From Candidatus Saccharimonadota bacterium (GTDB taxonomy: Bacteria; Patescibacteriota; Saccharimonadia; Saccharimonadales; Saccharimonadaceae), in contig JAFWSJ010000018.1 in the NCBI GenBank assembly GCA_017524405.1, forward strand, positions 47,543 through 111,542: a stretch of DNA of 64,000 nt, in the 5' to 3' direction. The position numbers and the translations under genes are program-made. Below are positions 1 through 7,956 of this stretch, in pieces (position 1 is the stretch's first letter; every line of letters starts with the position of its first letter). The notes beneath the pieces were generated by a model. It did no database searches. It was not told the origin of the DNA and was given only the letters and a program-made list of their open reading frames with translations.

Positions 1-378
1 CCCAAAGCCAAGCCATGGGATAACCGGGCCAACAATCTTGCCCTCTACGCTGCTATATGGCACCGGCGAAGCATCCTTGACGTTATTTGCATCGCCCTGC
101 GTAATATAATTTCCATTTTCAATTTCGACCACCCGGTGCGTCACAATCTCACCATTATTCATATGATACGAAATCGCATCGCCAACCTGGATTTCTGCTT
201 GATCGACTTTCTTGTAATAAATAATCGTACCAATATTATAGGTCGGGATCATCGAGCCGGTTGTCACTACCTCTGGCTTTAGGCCAAAAATCATCGGAGC
301 GCAAATCAAAGCATAAATCGCAATGAGGCCATAACAAATAAAGCTCAAAACATGAACTATTTTTCTTAGAACGTCCAT
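1..378 (-). CDS. sipW: Signal peptidase I, ER/SipW type (3' end beyond window)
   Basis: Membrane serine protease that removes signal peptides. The visible 126 residues hold an N-terminal membrane segment (about residues 9-32), the serine box VTTGSMIPT, then GDAISYH and THRVV, where a histidine takes the place of the lysine general base used by ordinary bacterial LepB, and a QGDAN box. Ser/His/Asp is the hallmark of the ER-type (S26B) branch to which Bacillus SipW belongs. The ATG at 376-378 overlaps the end of the camelysin-like gene by 13 bp, so the two are translated together. The context strongly suggests that it processes the camelysin/BsaA-like surface proteins of this window. The C-terminus lies outside the window. 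Confidence 0.9.
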   Translation of the reverse strand, partial: MDVLRKIVHVLSFICYGLIAIYALICAPMIFGLKPEVVTTGSMIPTYNIGTIIYYKKVDQAEIQVGDAISYHMNNGEIVTHRVVEIENGNYITQGDANNVKDASPVPYSSVEGKIVGPVIPWLGFG

Positions 379-950
379 GTTACTGCGCTAGTTTCAGTAT
401 TAATCGTCGCAGTTTTCGACCAAAGCGCTGTCGCCGCAGCCGAATCTGCCTGAATCGCTTCAAAGCGGAAATTCAAATCATAATTGTATGCCGCATAAGA
501 AGGTTCTGCGAGCGCAATCGCCGTAATCACCTTCACGCTATCGCTAGGATTAAGCAACTTTTTGTAATAGTACCAGCCATCGCCGCCATCTACAAAATCA
601 TTCGTAAATGCGCTCGTCCAGGTCTTCGTCACGACATTATTGCCGTTATACACATTACTAACAACATTGTCGCTGTTATCTTTCCAGGTCTCGCTGTAGC
701 CAATCCTGAGGAGCATCGGAATGCTATTTGCATCGCTGCTCACGAACGACACTTCCTTCTTGCCAAAACCCGGATCGGAATCGTCGACAATCTGAACCGT
801 ACCAGTCCCTACCGGAATATCGTTCGTCACAACAGTAGTATTATGGCTCAACGCATAGACAATCAAAACACCAGCACCCACCACAGCCAAAGCTAAGACA
901 GGCGTAATCAAAAGATACTTTTTGCTCTTGTTTTGCTTAATTCTCTTCAT
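366..950 (-). CDS. Camelysin/TasA/BsaA-like SipW-dependent surface protein
   Basis: 194-residue exported protein: basic N-terminus rich in Lys, hydrophobic segment about 13-34 (ITPVLALAVVGAGVLIVYAL), then a beta-rich domain with the sequence style of BsaA/camelysin proteins (EVSFVSSDANSIPMLLRI, GYSETW, DGWYYYKKLLNPSDSVKVI). TasA and camelysin relatives form extracellular fibres or matrix in Firmicutes; that role here is inference. It is the short, tail-less version of the N-terminal domain carried by the larger surface proteins of this window, and the SipW-like peptidase gene follows it with an overlap. It has its own strong promoter and an AGGAAAAGG ribosome site, fitting an abundant structural protein. 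Confidence 0.75.
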   Translation of the reverse strand: MKRIKQNKSKKYLLITPVLALAVVGAGVLIVYALSHNTTVVTNDIPVGTGTVQIVDDSDPGFGKKEVSFVSSDANSIPMLLRIGYSETWKDNSDNVVSNVYNGNNVVTKTWTSAFTNDFVDGGDGWYYYKKLLNPSDSVKVITAIALAEPSYAAYNYDLNFRFEAIQADSAAATALWSKTATINTETSAVTWTF

Positions 951-968
951 CGACCTTTTCCTGTCCTA

Positions 969-998
969 AATATAGCTTATGGTTATATGTTTTGTCAA
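969..998 (-). promoter_or_regulatory. Sigma-70 promoter of the camelysin-like gene
   Basis: On the minus strand TTGACA (993-998) and TATATT (969-974) are separated by 18 nt; transcription would begin near 962, leaving a short leader with an AGGAAAAGG ribosome site. The -35 box overlaps the stop codon of the upstream GH20 gene. Confidence 0.65.
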
Positions 999-2638
999 TT
1001 TGTGTCCCCTGATGGCGTATCCAATTTCGGATACATCGCATTGTACATTGCGGAGGCCTGCTGGAATATCGCCTCGTCGCTCACGCCGGCCGAATTCTCG
1101 CCCCAAATACACACTGCCCCGCCCAAAATTCCGTTTCTTGTGTTGAGCTTACTTGGGAACGTATAGTTCCAACGATCGAGCTCCCACGTCTCGCGTATAT
1201 CACGAATCGTACGCGCATTATTCTCCGCCGTCATCGTCTCAACCGATGGAACAAAGAACAAATAGAAGCGGTTCGTAATAATAAGCTTGAAGCCGCGCTC
1301 CTGGAAATCCGGCACCGTCGCATAACCATATTGCTCAACATCTGCCCACCAACCCCAATAAATAATCTCAATATTAGTATTCAAATTGTCGATATTCGTC
1401 TTCGTGACTGCATCGCTCCACATCCGAACTTTGAAGCCCTTTTGCGCCAAATAATTATACATTTCGTTAGCGAAATCGATCTTCTCGTCGATGCGGAAAG
1501 TATATTCGTCAAAGCCCATGTGGAAGTATTTTCTGTCGCTGAAGAAAGCTGTGTATTCATCATAAAGCGCTTTGATGAAGTTTTTGCCCTGCTCGCGCAC
1601 GATGTCGACGCTGTCCGCTTCTTCGCCCGTGCCCCACGCATAGCCATACTCATGGCTGCGTACTGCCTCGTAGCCAAACTTAGCCACGGCTAAATCGAGG
1701 AACCCAGTCATATGCGCCGGCATATCAATCTCTGGCACAAATTCTACGCCCTTCGCATCCGCATAATCCATCAGCTCACGCACCTGCGCATACGACAGAA
1801 ACTTCTTGCCGTTCGCATTATTCGTATAAACGCCGTTTTCGTACGTCGCATTTGCCACGGTCTGATCAAGGTAATCGCATTCGATGCCGACATTCTCATC
1901 GTCCGTAAAATGCATCTGCAACGTCGAATTCTTGTTCACCGACAGCACATCTATATACCGTTTAATTTCATTCACTGGATAATAGCGGCGTGCCACGTCG
2001 AGCATAATCATGCTCTCCTTCGCAATATTTGCCCAATGGTCAGACGCAACATCGGACTGCGCCGTTTCGACACGAATCGCCAAATGATAATGGGCGTCCT
2101 CATATTCATCAGCCGGTCTTTCGCAAACTGTGCCGGTAGCAGTTTCTGTGCAGGTCTGACGGCCGCTCATGTTCGCTTCGCAGTTAAACACTATTTTCTC
2201 GAATAATGAGCTCGTCGAAGCGCCCGGCGACAACGCTACTTTATAGTAATAATACCCGTCGTCGCGCAATTCCCAGTCGTCCTCATTTTGGAACACAATC
2301 GACACGAGTCTCGCACCATCTCTTTCGAGCGGCAAACGCGTAATATCATCAGCCGCCAACCAATATTCGTTATATTTCAAGCGCACCGAAACATCTACCG
2401 AGCTCTCGTTCTTTGCGAACACGGTCTTCGGAGCCTCGTCACATGGTGTCCAATTCGTCGGCGACACGAAATCTTCCGAAACTAAAGTCTTGTAGCCCGC
2501 CACGCCGAAATCATTCGAAAACGGATGCACCGCGCTATTATACGCAATCGTTAAGCCAATTCCGGCGACCACGAACAAAAGAACCGCAAAAAGAAGCGGT
2601 TTTTTATTACGGCCAAAATCAGTCGTTTTACCTCTCAC
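995..2638 (-). CDS. Surface GH20 beta-N-acetylhexosaminidase with BsaA-like N-terminal module
   Basis: 547 residues. Residues 14-33 form a SipW-type signal ending in LTIAYNS; 50-205 form the BsaA/camelysin-like domain also seen in the window's other surface proteins (FVSPTNWTPC, YYYYKVALSPGASTS, NCEANMSG). Residues 211-540 are a glycoside hydrolase family 20 barrel: MLDVARRYYPVNEIKRYID, LQMHFTDDE (240-248), FVPEIDMPAH (300-309), and HMGFDE at 373-378 with the catalytic Asp-Glu pair D377-E378, plus a Trp-rich segment and IWGE (511-514). GH20 enzymes release terminal GlcNAc or GalNAc by substrate-assisted catalysis. The catalytic pair is intact, so activity on host or partner glycans is plausible. 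GTG start at 2638 lies 9 nt from a TAAGAT -10 box. No LPXTG or C-terminal anchor is visible. Confidence 0.88.
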   Translation of the reverse strand: MRGKTTDFGRNKKPLLFAVLLFVVAGIGLTIAYNSAVHPFSNDFGVAGYKTLVSEDFVSPTNWTPCDEAPKTVFAKNESSVDVSVRLKYNEYWLAADDITRLPLERDGARLVSIVFQNEDDWELRDDGYYYYKVALSPGASTSSLFEKIVFNCEANMSGRQTCTETATGTVCERPADEYEDAHYHLAIRVETAQSDVASDHWANIAKESMIMLDVARRYYPVNEIKRYIDVLSVNKNSTLQMHFTDDENVGIECDYLDQTVANATYENGVYTNNANGKKFLSYAQVRELMDYADAKGVEFVPEIDMPAHMTGFLDLAVAKFGYEAVRSHEYGYAWGTGEEADSVDIVREQGKNFIKALYDEYTAFFSDRKYFHMGFDEYTFRIDEKIDFANEMYNYLAQKGFKVRMWSDAVTKTNIDNLNTNIEIIYWGWWADVEQYGYATVPDFQERGFKLIITNRFYLFFVPSVETMTAENNARTIRDIRETWELDRWNYTFPSKLNTRNGILGGAVCIWGENSAGVSDEAIFQQASAMYNAMYPKLDTPSGDTN

Positions 2639-2695
2639 GATACTTCTATCTTACCATGAGCGTTATATACTTATCAATTTTTCAAGCCAAAAAAA

Positions 2696-2771
2696 TGGAG
2701 CCGTTGACTGGGATCGAACCAGCGACCTGCTCGTTACGAATGAGCTGCTCTACCAGCTGAGCTACAACGGC
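2696..2771 (-). tRNA. tRNA-Thr (CGT)
   Basis: Complete cloverleaf on the minus strand: acceptor GCCGTTG/CAACGGC, T-loop TTCGATC, encoded CCA, anticodon loop TTCGTAA giving CGT. The innermost anticodon-stem pair is an A-C mismatch. A TATAAT box lies just upstream. Confidence 0.93.
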
Positions 2772-2837
2772 AATACAGGTATTATAACACATTCTTCTTG
2801 CTTTTCATGACGGTTTCCATTATAATTAGTCGAGTAA

Positions 2838-2914
2838 GGGCTCGTAGCTCAGTTGGTTAGAGCGCCTCCCTGTCACGGAGGAGGTCGCGCGTTCGAGTCG
2901 CGTCGGGCCCGCCA
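2838..2914 (+). tRNA. tRNA-Asp (GTC)
   Basis: Cloverleaf with acceptor GGGCTCG/CGGGCCC, anticodon stem CCTCC/GGAGG, loop CTGTCAC (anticodon GTC), T-loop TTCGAGT and encoded CCA. TATAAT at about 2820 drives it, back to back with tRNA-Thr. Confidence 0.95.
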
Positions 2915-2975
2915 TTACAAGAAATACGCCGTCAGGCGTTATTTTTTTACTCAAAAAATAGCCCCGAAAGGCTTC

Positions 2976-3050
2976 TGGTGCGGGTAGAGGGAGTCGGACC
3001 CTCATCTCTTGCTTGGGAAGCAAACATAATAGCCGCTATACGATACCCGC
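2976..3050 (-). tRNA. tRNA-Gly (CCC)
   Basis: Acceptor GCGGGTA/TACCCGC, anticodon stem TTTGC/GCAAG, loop TTCCCAA (anticodon CCC), encoded CCA. The T-loop reads TCCGACT, so the nearly universal T55 is C. Confidence 0.9.
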
Positions 3051-3149
3051 AATGCACTAATTATAGCACGCCCCTCATCTTAGAACTACCTTGACGTTTT
3101 ATTCTACTTATGCTAAATTTTAATCATATAAATAGGCCAAAACAAACAA

Positions 3150-5330
3150 GTGAAAAAGTTCCGTATTCTCATGAATAGAAAATTTGTCGCTATTTTTGGT
3201 GCCCTGCTCTTTCTCTCCGTCGGTGCCACAATCGCATTCAATAGCGACAGCATGCTTTTCCCTAACGTCTTCCGCCCAGCCGCAACCAAAACGTCCGTGA
3301 TCGAGACTTTCGTTGCGCCAACCGATTGGCTCCCATGCCAAACCGCCGACAAAGTCATCACCGTCCGCAATGACGGCAACGTCCCAGTCGCAGCGCGCAT
3401 CAAGATCGCCGAAAGTTGGAAAGATAAAGACAACAACGAGCTCGCCCTCACCTTCGTCGATACGAACGGAAATACGCAAAGACTCGCGCTTATTAATATA
3501 AATACCGCCGACTGGGAAAAACGCGGCGCTTACTATTATTACAAGACCGACCTCGCCCCAGGCGAAACCAGCACGCCATTCATGACCGACGTCACGCTAA
3601 ACTGCGCCGCCAACCTCGTCGGCACCCCATACCTCGGCGGAACCTATACGCTGAGCGCCACTATCCAGACCATCGAAGCAGACAACAAAGACATATGGAT
3701 AAATGGCGCCGTCCTCGCCCCAGGCGAAACCGTCAACGGCAAACTGAAGGCACTAGCCGGCAACACTATCGGCGACAGCCTTCCTCGCGACATAGTAGAC
3801 AATAACATCAAAACAATCCTTGATGCCTCTACGCTCCCTGCGAATTTCGACATAACCGACGAAGCTCGCATTATTTCCGCCGAGGGATCAGAGCCAATCT
3901 ATGCCTGGTTTGATAATACTGATGACGCCGGAATTATCTATATTTATTCCAACTCCCACACAATCAAGGGTGGCAATGACATGATCCACATGTTCGGGAA
4001 TATGCGCACCCTCACAAGTGCCCCCGCCATAGCAGACTGGGATACTAGCAGCGTAACAACTATGCAATATGCATTCTATAACTGCTCATCCCTTGCGTCG
4101 CTAGACGTCTCTCGCTGGGATACCAGTAGCGTAGCAAGTATGGAATCCATGTTTGGCAACTGCTCCTCTCTCGCATCGCTAGATGTTTCGAGCTGGGATA
4201 CTGGCAACGTAACAACCATGCGAACTATGTTCGCATACTGCTCATCTCTCACGTCATTAGATGTTTCAAACTGGGACACTAGCAACGTAACGGACATGTC
4301 GGGGACATTCCAAAAGGCATCTTCCCTAACTGCACTAGACGTTTCGAACTGGGACACTGGTAACGTAACGAGCATGTGGGCTTTATTTGCTTATTGCTCA
4401 TCTCTCACATCACTAGATGTTTCAAACTGGGATACTGGTAACGTGACGGACATGAGAACCGTGTTTGGGTATTCATCATCCCTCACGTCGCTAGACGTTT
4501 CCAACTGGGACACTAGTAAAGTGATCTCCATGAGTCATATGTTCAAACTCAACTCGTCCCTCACGTCGCTAGACGTTTCCAACTGGGACACTAGTAACGT
4601 AACGAGCATGAACTCGATGTTTGCCGTCGGCGAAAATTATGTTGGCAACGGCCAGTTAGCCGAGATTATTGGCCTCGAAAATTTCGACACCTCAAAAGTT
4701 ACCAACATGACAACGATGTTCTACGGCGCCGGACAAATGACGCATTACAATATCTCCGGCTGGAACGTCTCAAAAGTCGAATCGTTTAACCATATGTTCT
4801 GCGATAACTTCAAGCTCGAATCGCTCGACCTATCTCGCTGGGATGTCTCTAGTGCCAAGACCATGTATGACATGTTCGACGATGCAAGATCCCTCACTAC
4901 CCTCGGCGACATCTCGCACTGGAACACCGCCAATCTAATCGACGCAGGCGGCTTCCTCAATGGCGCCACATCCTTCGTCGGAGATAACGGAACGCTCGAC
5001 CTCTCTGGCTGGAATACAAGCAATCTCTTAGCGTCCGGCGAAATGTTCCGCGAGACACCCCTCATCACAATCGACATCAGAGGTTGGGATTTCGGCAAGC
5101 TTACCAACGACTCTTGGGAAGGTGCCGGTACCGGCATTTATTACGAGACTGGCAACACTTCTCACTACCCAGGCCTCTCCGGCATGTTCCTCAATATGCC
5201 AAATCTCCAAAACGTCTACATCGACCAAGACGGCAAAGACTCCTTCGATGCCGCCGTCGCAAGGGGCGTCAACGTCGACAAATTCTGGCAAGGCTCCCCA
5301 ACCAGCAACTTCACCGTCCTCTCGAACTAG
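3150..5330 (+). CDS. BspA-type (DUF285) repeat surface protein with BsaA-like N-terminal module
   Basis: 726 residues. SipW-type signal with the shared motif GATIAFNSD (residues 25-33), then the BsaA/camelysin-like module to about residue 180 (FVAPTDWLPC, YYYYKTDLAPGETSTPF, VTLNCAANL). From about 290 to 690 it carries tandem units of about 24-25 residues of the type SLTSLDVSNWDTSNVTSM, the DUF285 or BspA-like leucine-rich repeat known from Bacteroides, mycoplasma and Firmicutes surface adhesins. Role: probable attachment to host or partner surfaces (inference). Start: GTG at 3150 with no clear ribosome site; ATG at 3171 is the alternative. A TATGCTAAAT box lies at about 3109-3118. The central repeats are nearly identical at DNA level. 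Confidence 0.85.
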   Translation: MKKFRILMNRKFVAIFGALLFLSVGATIAFNSDSMLFPNVFRPAATKTSVIETFVAPTDWLPCQTADKVITVRNDGNVPVAARIKIAESWKDKDNNELALTFVDTNGNTQRLALININTADWEKRGAYYYYKTDLAPGETSTPFMTDVTLNCAANLVGTPYLGGTYTLSATIQTIEADNKDIWINGAVLAPGETVNGKLKALAGNTIGDSLPRDIVDNNIKTILDASTLPANFDITDEARIISAEGSEPIYAWFDNTDDAGIIYIYSNSHTIKGGNDMIHMFGNMRTLTSAPAIADWDTSSVTTMQYAFYNCSSLASLDVSRWDTSSVASMESMFGNCSSLASLDVSSWDTGNVTTMRTMFAYCSSLTSLDVSNWDTSNVTDMSGTFQKASSLTALDVSNWDTGNVTSMWALFAYCSSLTSLDVSNWDTGNVTDMRTVFGYSSSLTSLDVSNWDTSKVISMSHMFKLNSSLTSLDVSNWDTSNVTSMNSMFAVGENYVGNGQLAEIIGLENFDTSKVTNMTTMFYGAGQMTHYNISGWNVSKVESFNHMFCDNFKLESLDLSRWDVSSAKTMYDMFDDARSLTTLGDISHWNTANLIDAGGFLNGATSFVGDNGTLDLSGWNTSNLLASGEMFRETPLITIDIRGWDFGKLTNDSWEGAGTGIYYETGNTSHYPGLSGMFLNMPNLQNVYIDQDGKDSFDAAVARGVNVDKFWQGSPTSNFTVLSN
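4030..4620 (+). repeat. In-frame about 75-bp tandem repeats of the BspA-type gene
   Basis: Roughly eight consecutive 75-bp units encode SLTSLDVSNWDTSNVTSM-type repeats and share long identical stretches (for example around 4255-4275, 4330-4350, 4405-4430, 4480-4510 and 4560-4590). The high DNA identity suggests recent expansion and a potential for copy-number change. Confidence 0.85.
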
Positions 5331-5337
5331 CCCCCTC

Positions 5338-5366
5338 TTGACAAAACATAAGATTTTTGATATAAT
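5338..5366 (+). promoter_or_regulatory. Sigma-70 promoter of the SpoU methyltransferase
   Basis: TTGACA (5338-5343), 17-nt spacer, TATAAT (5361-5366). The start codon at 5375 follows 8 nt after the -10 box, so the mRNA should be leaderless. Confidence 0.75.
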
Positions 5367-5374
5367 AGTAAGAT

Positions 5375-6118
5375 ATGAAGCTTCAAAAATACAAACGTGG
5401 TTCAGAGGTCAGCTATGCCCTCGGCGCCACTCTTGTCGCCGAACTCCTAAAAACTCATCCGAATGCCATCACGCGCGTATTTCTCCGCCCTGCCGACAAA
5501 TACGGCGACGACCTGGCAAAAATCCTCGACGAATTAAAGGCCAGGAAGTTCGAAATCATCGAATCGACCAAGGCCTTCAATATCCTCGGCGCCAAAGACA
5601 ACTGCCTCCTCGCCGCCGAATTCAGAAAAGAATGCCTCTACGAGCCCCAGAGCGACGTTTTGCGCATGCCCGGCCAAAAAGACATTATCCTCGTCAATCC
5701 TTCCGATTCCGGCAACCTCGGCACCATCATGCGTAGCGCCGCTGCCTTCGGGTTCAACGAAATCACTATCGTCCCCCCGGCCGTCGACCCGTATGATCCA
5801 AAAGTCATCCGCGCATCTATGGGCGCGATTTTCCATCTGCTCGTCTACGTAGCGAACGAACCCTCTATCTACCCGAGCGAAAGCCACATTTTTTACGCAT
5901 TCATGCTCGACGAAAATGCCAAAACCCTAGATAGCATCACGGCAAGCTGCAAGGATAAAGACCTCACCCTCATCTTCGGCAACGAAGCCGCTGGCCTGCC
6001 GAAAGATTTCTGCGAAAAAACTGGCGCCACGCCAGTCTTCATCCGCCAAAGCGACCAGGTCGACAGTCTCAACCTAGGCGTCGCCGCCTCTATCGCAATG
6101 CACTATTTTAGCCACTAA
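5375..6118 (+). CDS. TrmH/SpoU-family RNA 2'-O-methyltransferase
   Basis: 247 residues, close to the family's usual 240-260. SPOUT fold motifs: motif 1 around residues 105-120 (ILVNPSDSGNLGTIMR, with R120), IRASMGAIFHL (145-155), motif 2 LIFGNEAAGLP (199-209) and motif 3 SLNLGVAASIAMHYF (231-245), which together make the SAM-binding knot. The family methylates ribose of rRNA (RlmB-like) or tRNA; the exact target cannot be told from sequence alone. The stop codon overlaps the end of the convergent SurA-like gene. Confidence 0.88.
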   Translation: MKLQKYKRGSEVSYALGATLVAELLKTHPNAITRVFLRPADKYGDDLAKILDELKARKFEIIESTKAFNILGAKDNCLLAAEFRKECLYEPQSDVLRMPGQKDIILVNPSDSGNLGTIMRSAAAFGFNEITIVPPAVDPYDPKVIRASMGAIFHLLVYVANEPSIYPSESHIFYAFMLDENAKTLDSITASCKDKDLTLIFGNEAAGLPKDFCEKTGATPVFIRQSDQVDSLNLGVAASIAMHYFSH

Positions 6119-7161
6119 TTCTCAGACTTCTGGTCGGACTCTTCATTTTTGTCGTCCGCGACATCTTTGAGCTCAATCATTTCTTCGACTTTGTTGTCGG
6201 CGCGCAAGCCCTCGAGCACCTTGTCTAGCTCAGTGAAACGAATCCAGATCGAATCATATTTCACTTTCGAGCCGTCACGCTCGGTCAACTTCACGAAATA
6301 ATACCCGTTACCATTCTTTGAGACAAATCGCGGAGAAATATCGCCAACTTCCTTTAGGCTCATCGCCATCGCGGCACGGCCAGAGTCAAGGTTCGTCGCA
6401 TCAACCATCTCGCCAAGGCTTTCAAAGCTAAAGATATCATTCTCTTTGTAGGCCTCTTCAATCTTCGCAAAGTCCTTCTCTCCCCCATCGATTGCCGCCT
6501 GAACTTCCTTTGCCATCTTCTGCGCAGTTTTATCAATCGACTCGGCATACTTCTTCTTCGACAAAGTCATCCGAATCATGTCACGATACTCGTCCATGCT
6601 GAGGCCAAAATTCTCACGAATAATGCCCTGGAATGCCGCATCGCTGCGCTCTTCGCCATCAATCATCTTGTGATCGTGAATAACCTCATCAATCTCTTCG
6701 TCCGTGACCTTGTTATTTGCCTCAGCAAGCTTCGCAGCCGCGTAGGCATAATCTTCTGCATCGGAAAGCGCCTGGCGCTTGTAATAGGCCTTCAAACGCT
6801 CAGAATCCTTCGAATCATCAAGCGTACCCTGCTGGTGCTCAATCGACTTAATGCTGCTTCTATAAAGCATCAAATAGTCACCATAGCTCACATTCACGCC
6901 GTCAATCTTTGCAACCGGCATGCGGAAAGTCCTCGCAAAGCGATACATCACGTCACCAGTATCCTGCGCCTTATATAGACGGAACCAGCACATGAAGCCA
7001 AACGCAATCACAGCGAGAACAGCAATCAAAATCGCATTGTTCACCAAGCGATGCTTAGAGTACTGAAAAGGATAGCGGAACTTCTTGCCTTTCGACAAAA
7101 TTTCGTCACGACTTTCTTCAAGGTTTTGTTGAGTAACAACTTTTTTCTTATCTTTTTTCAT
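6115..7161 (-). CDS. Membrane-anchored SurA/PrsA-like foldase (parvulin-type)
   Basis: 348 residues. A basic cytoplasmic stretch, one membrane helix at about 41-64 (NAILIAVLAVIAFGFMCWF), then a SurA-like N-terminal domain (VAKIDGVNVSYGDYLMLYR; helices with DEEIDEVI and FGLSMDEYRDMIR) and a C-terminal region resembling a parvulin PPIase (VGDISPRFVSKNGNGYYFVKLTER). Such proteins help exported proteins fold outside the membrane, and the many secreted adhesins here are likely clients (inference). Downstream of, and overlapping by 14 bp, the PH-domain gene, so the two form an operon. PPIase activity is uncertain because the parvulin core is degenerate. Confidence 0.75.
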   Translation of the reverse strand: MKKDKKKVVTQQNLEESRDEILSKGKKFRYPFQYSKHRLVNNAILIAVLAVIAFGFMCWFRLYKAQDTGDVMYRFARTFRMPVAKIDGVNVSYGDYLMLYRSSIKSIEHQQGTLDDSKDSERLKAYYKRQALSDAEDYAYAAAKLAEANNKVTDEEIDEVIHDHKMIDGEERSDAAFQGIIRENFGLSMDEYRDMIRMTLSKKKYAESIDKTAQKMAKEVQAAIDGGEKDFAKIEEAYKENDIFSFESLGEMVDATNLDSGRAAMAMSLKEVGDISPRFVSKNGNGYYFVKLTERDGSKVKYDSIWIRFTELDKVLEGLRADNKVEEMIELKDVADDKNEESDQKSEN

Positions 7162-7621
7162 GCCAAGTATTCTCTAATTCATTATACACTGTCTCGGGGT
7201 GGCTGACCATGCTGAGCACCAAATCTCCAGCGTCCGTCTGAATCAAAATCGAACCGTAATTAAAGATGGTCGCGAACAGTCCATGCACGCCAAAGCTCAT
7301 GTTTTGAATCCTGCCGAGCTCGAGATCGACGACGCTCTTCTGGAAGAAACCCTTCTGGCGCGTCTGGCGCAAACGCTCATTCGTCACGATATAGAAGCTG
7401 AAATACCATAGCATCCAGCTATAAACTGCACCCATCAAACCAACAGCAAAGAAGATTAGCCAGACCCAGAACATGTCGCTATTATTTGGCCAAATCAGGC
7501 TCGGCACAAATCCTAACGCCGTCACGATGATCAACCAAAGCCAACCGCGAATCGTCGTCACAAAATGCCGACGGAACACATATTTTACTTCTTCCCCCTC
7601 TCTCTGGCCTTCAAATTCCAT
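7148..7621 (-). CDS. Bacterial PH domain (YdbS-like) membrane protein
   Basis: 157 residues: two membrane helices (about 25-41 and 48-72) followed by a bacterial PH domain of the YdbS/bPH2 type, shown by YIVTNERLRQTRQKGFFQKSVVDLELGRIQNMS and the strand ending GSILIQT. Function of these domains is poorly known. The ATG at 7621 is only 6 nt from a TAAAAT -10 box (7628-7633), so a leaderless mRNA is expected for this gene and the overlapping SurA-like gene. Confidence 0.8.
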   Translation of the reverse strand: MEFEGQREGEEVKYVFRRHFVTTIRGWLWLIIVTALGFVPSLIWPNNSDMFWVWLIFFAVGLMGAVYSWMLWYFSFYIVTNERLRQTRQKGFFQKSVVDLELGRIQNMSFGVHGLFATIFNYGSILIQTDAGDLVLSMVSHPETVYNELENTWHEKR

Positions 7622-7648
7622 ATCTATATTTTACCATAAGCACAAAAA

Positions 7649-7724
7649 TGGTGACCCAGGCGCGAGTCGAACGCACAACCTTCTCCTTAGGACGGAGCCG
7701 CTCTATCCATTGAGCTACTGGGCC
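7649..7724 (-). tRNA. tRNA-Arg (CCT)
   Basis: Acceptor GGCCCAG/CTGGGTC, loop GTCCTAA (anticodon CCT), T-loop TTCGACT, encoded CCA. The outermost anticodon-stem pair is G-A. A TATAAT box lies about 10-15 nt upstream. Confidence 0.92.
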
Positions 7725-7754
7725 ACTTCTCAATATTATATCACTCTGTTATAC

Positions 7755-7837
7755 TATACGCAGTAGGTCAGGGGCTAGGACTCCCGACCTCGTTGGTTGA
7801 AAGTTACCTTAGCCTACGGCGGGTAACTTTTTTGAGT
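7755..7837 (+). ncRNA. Possible small RNA, unassigned
   Basis: Between divergent tRNA-Arg and the ndk terminator there is a compact stretch with a TATACT-type -10 box (about 7750), a hairpin GGTCAGGGG/CTCCCGACC, and a second hairpin AAGTTACC/GGTAACTT followed by T6, an intrinsic terminator. The implied RNA is about 80 nt. It has no features I recognise of 4.5S RNA, 6S RNA or a known riboswitch, and no open frame. The terminator-like end is the best support; the promoter is weak. Confidence 0.4.
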
Positions 7838-7896
7838 TTCCGACTCCGGATCCTCAACTCCACAATCAACTTGAAGACTTAAAATAGCCCGGCAAG

Positions 7897-7939
7897 AAAA
7901 AAACTGCCAAGCATAAGTCTAATATGTTTGGCAGTTTTT
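7897..7939. terminator. Terminator of ndk (works in both directions)
   Basis: Inverted repeat CTGCCAAGCATA/TATGTTTGGCAG with A-rich and T-rich flanks on both sides, just after the ndk stop codon. Confidence 0.85.
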
Positions 7940-7956
7940 ATTACATATGTCAGAAT

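Noticed and set aside
4030..4620. Possible CRISPR array (regular 75-bp spacing)
   Set aside because: The repeats are contiguous, coding and in frame with DUF285 units; there are no unique spacers.
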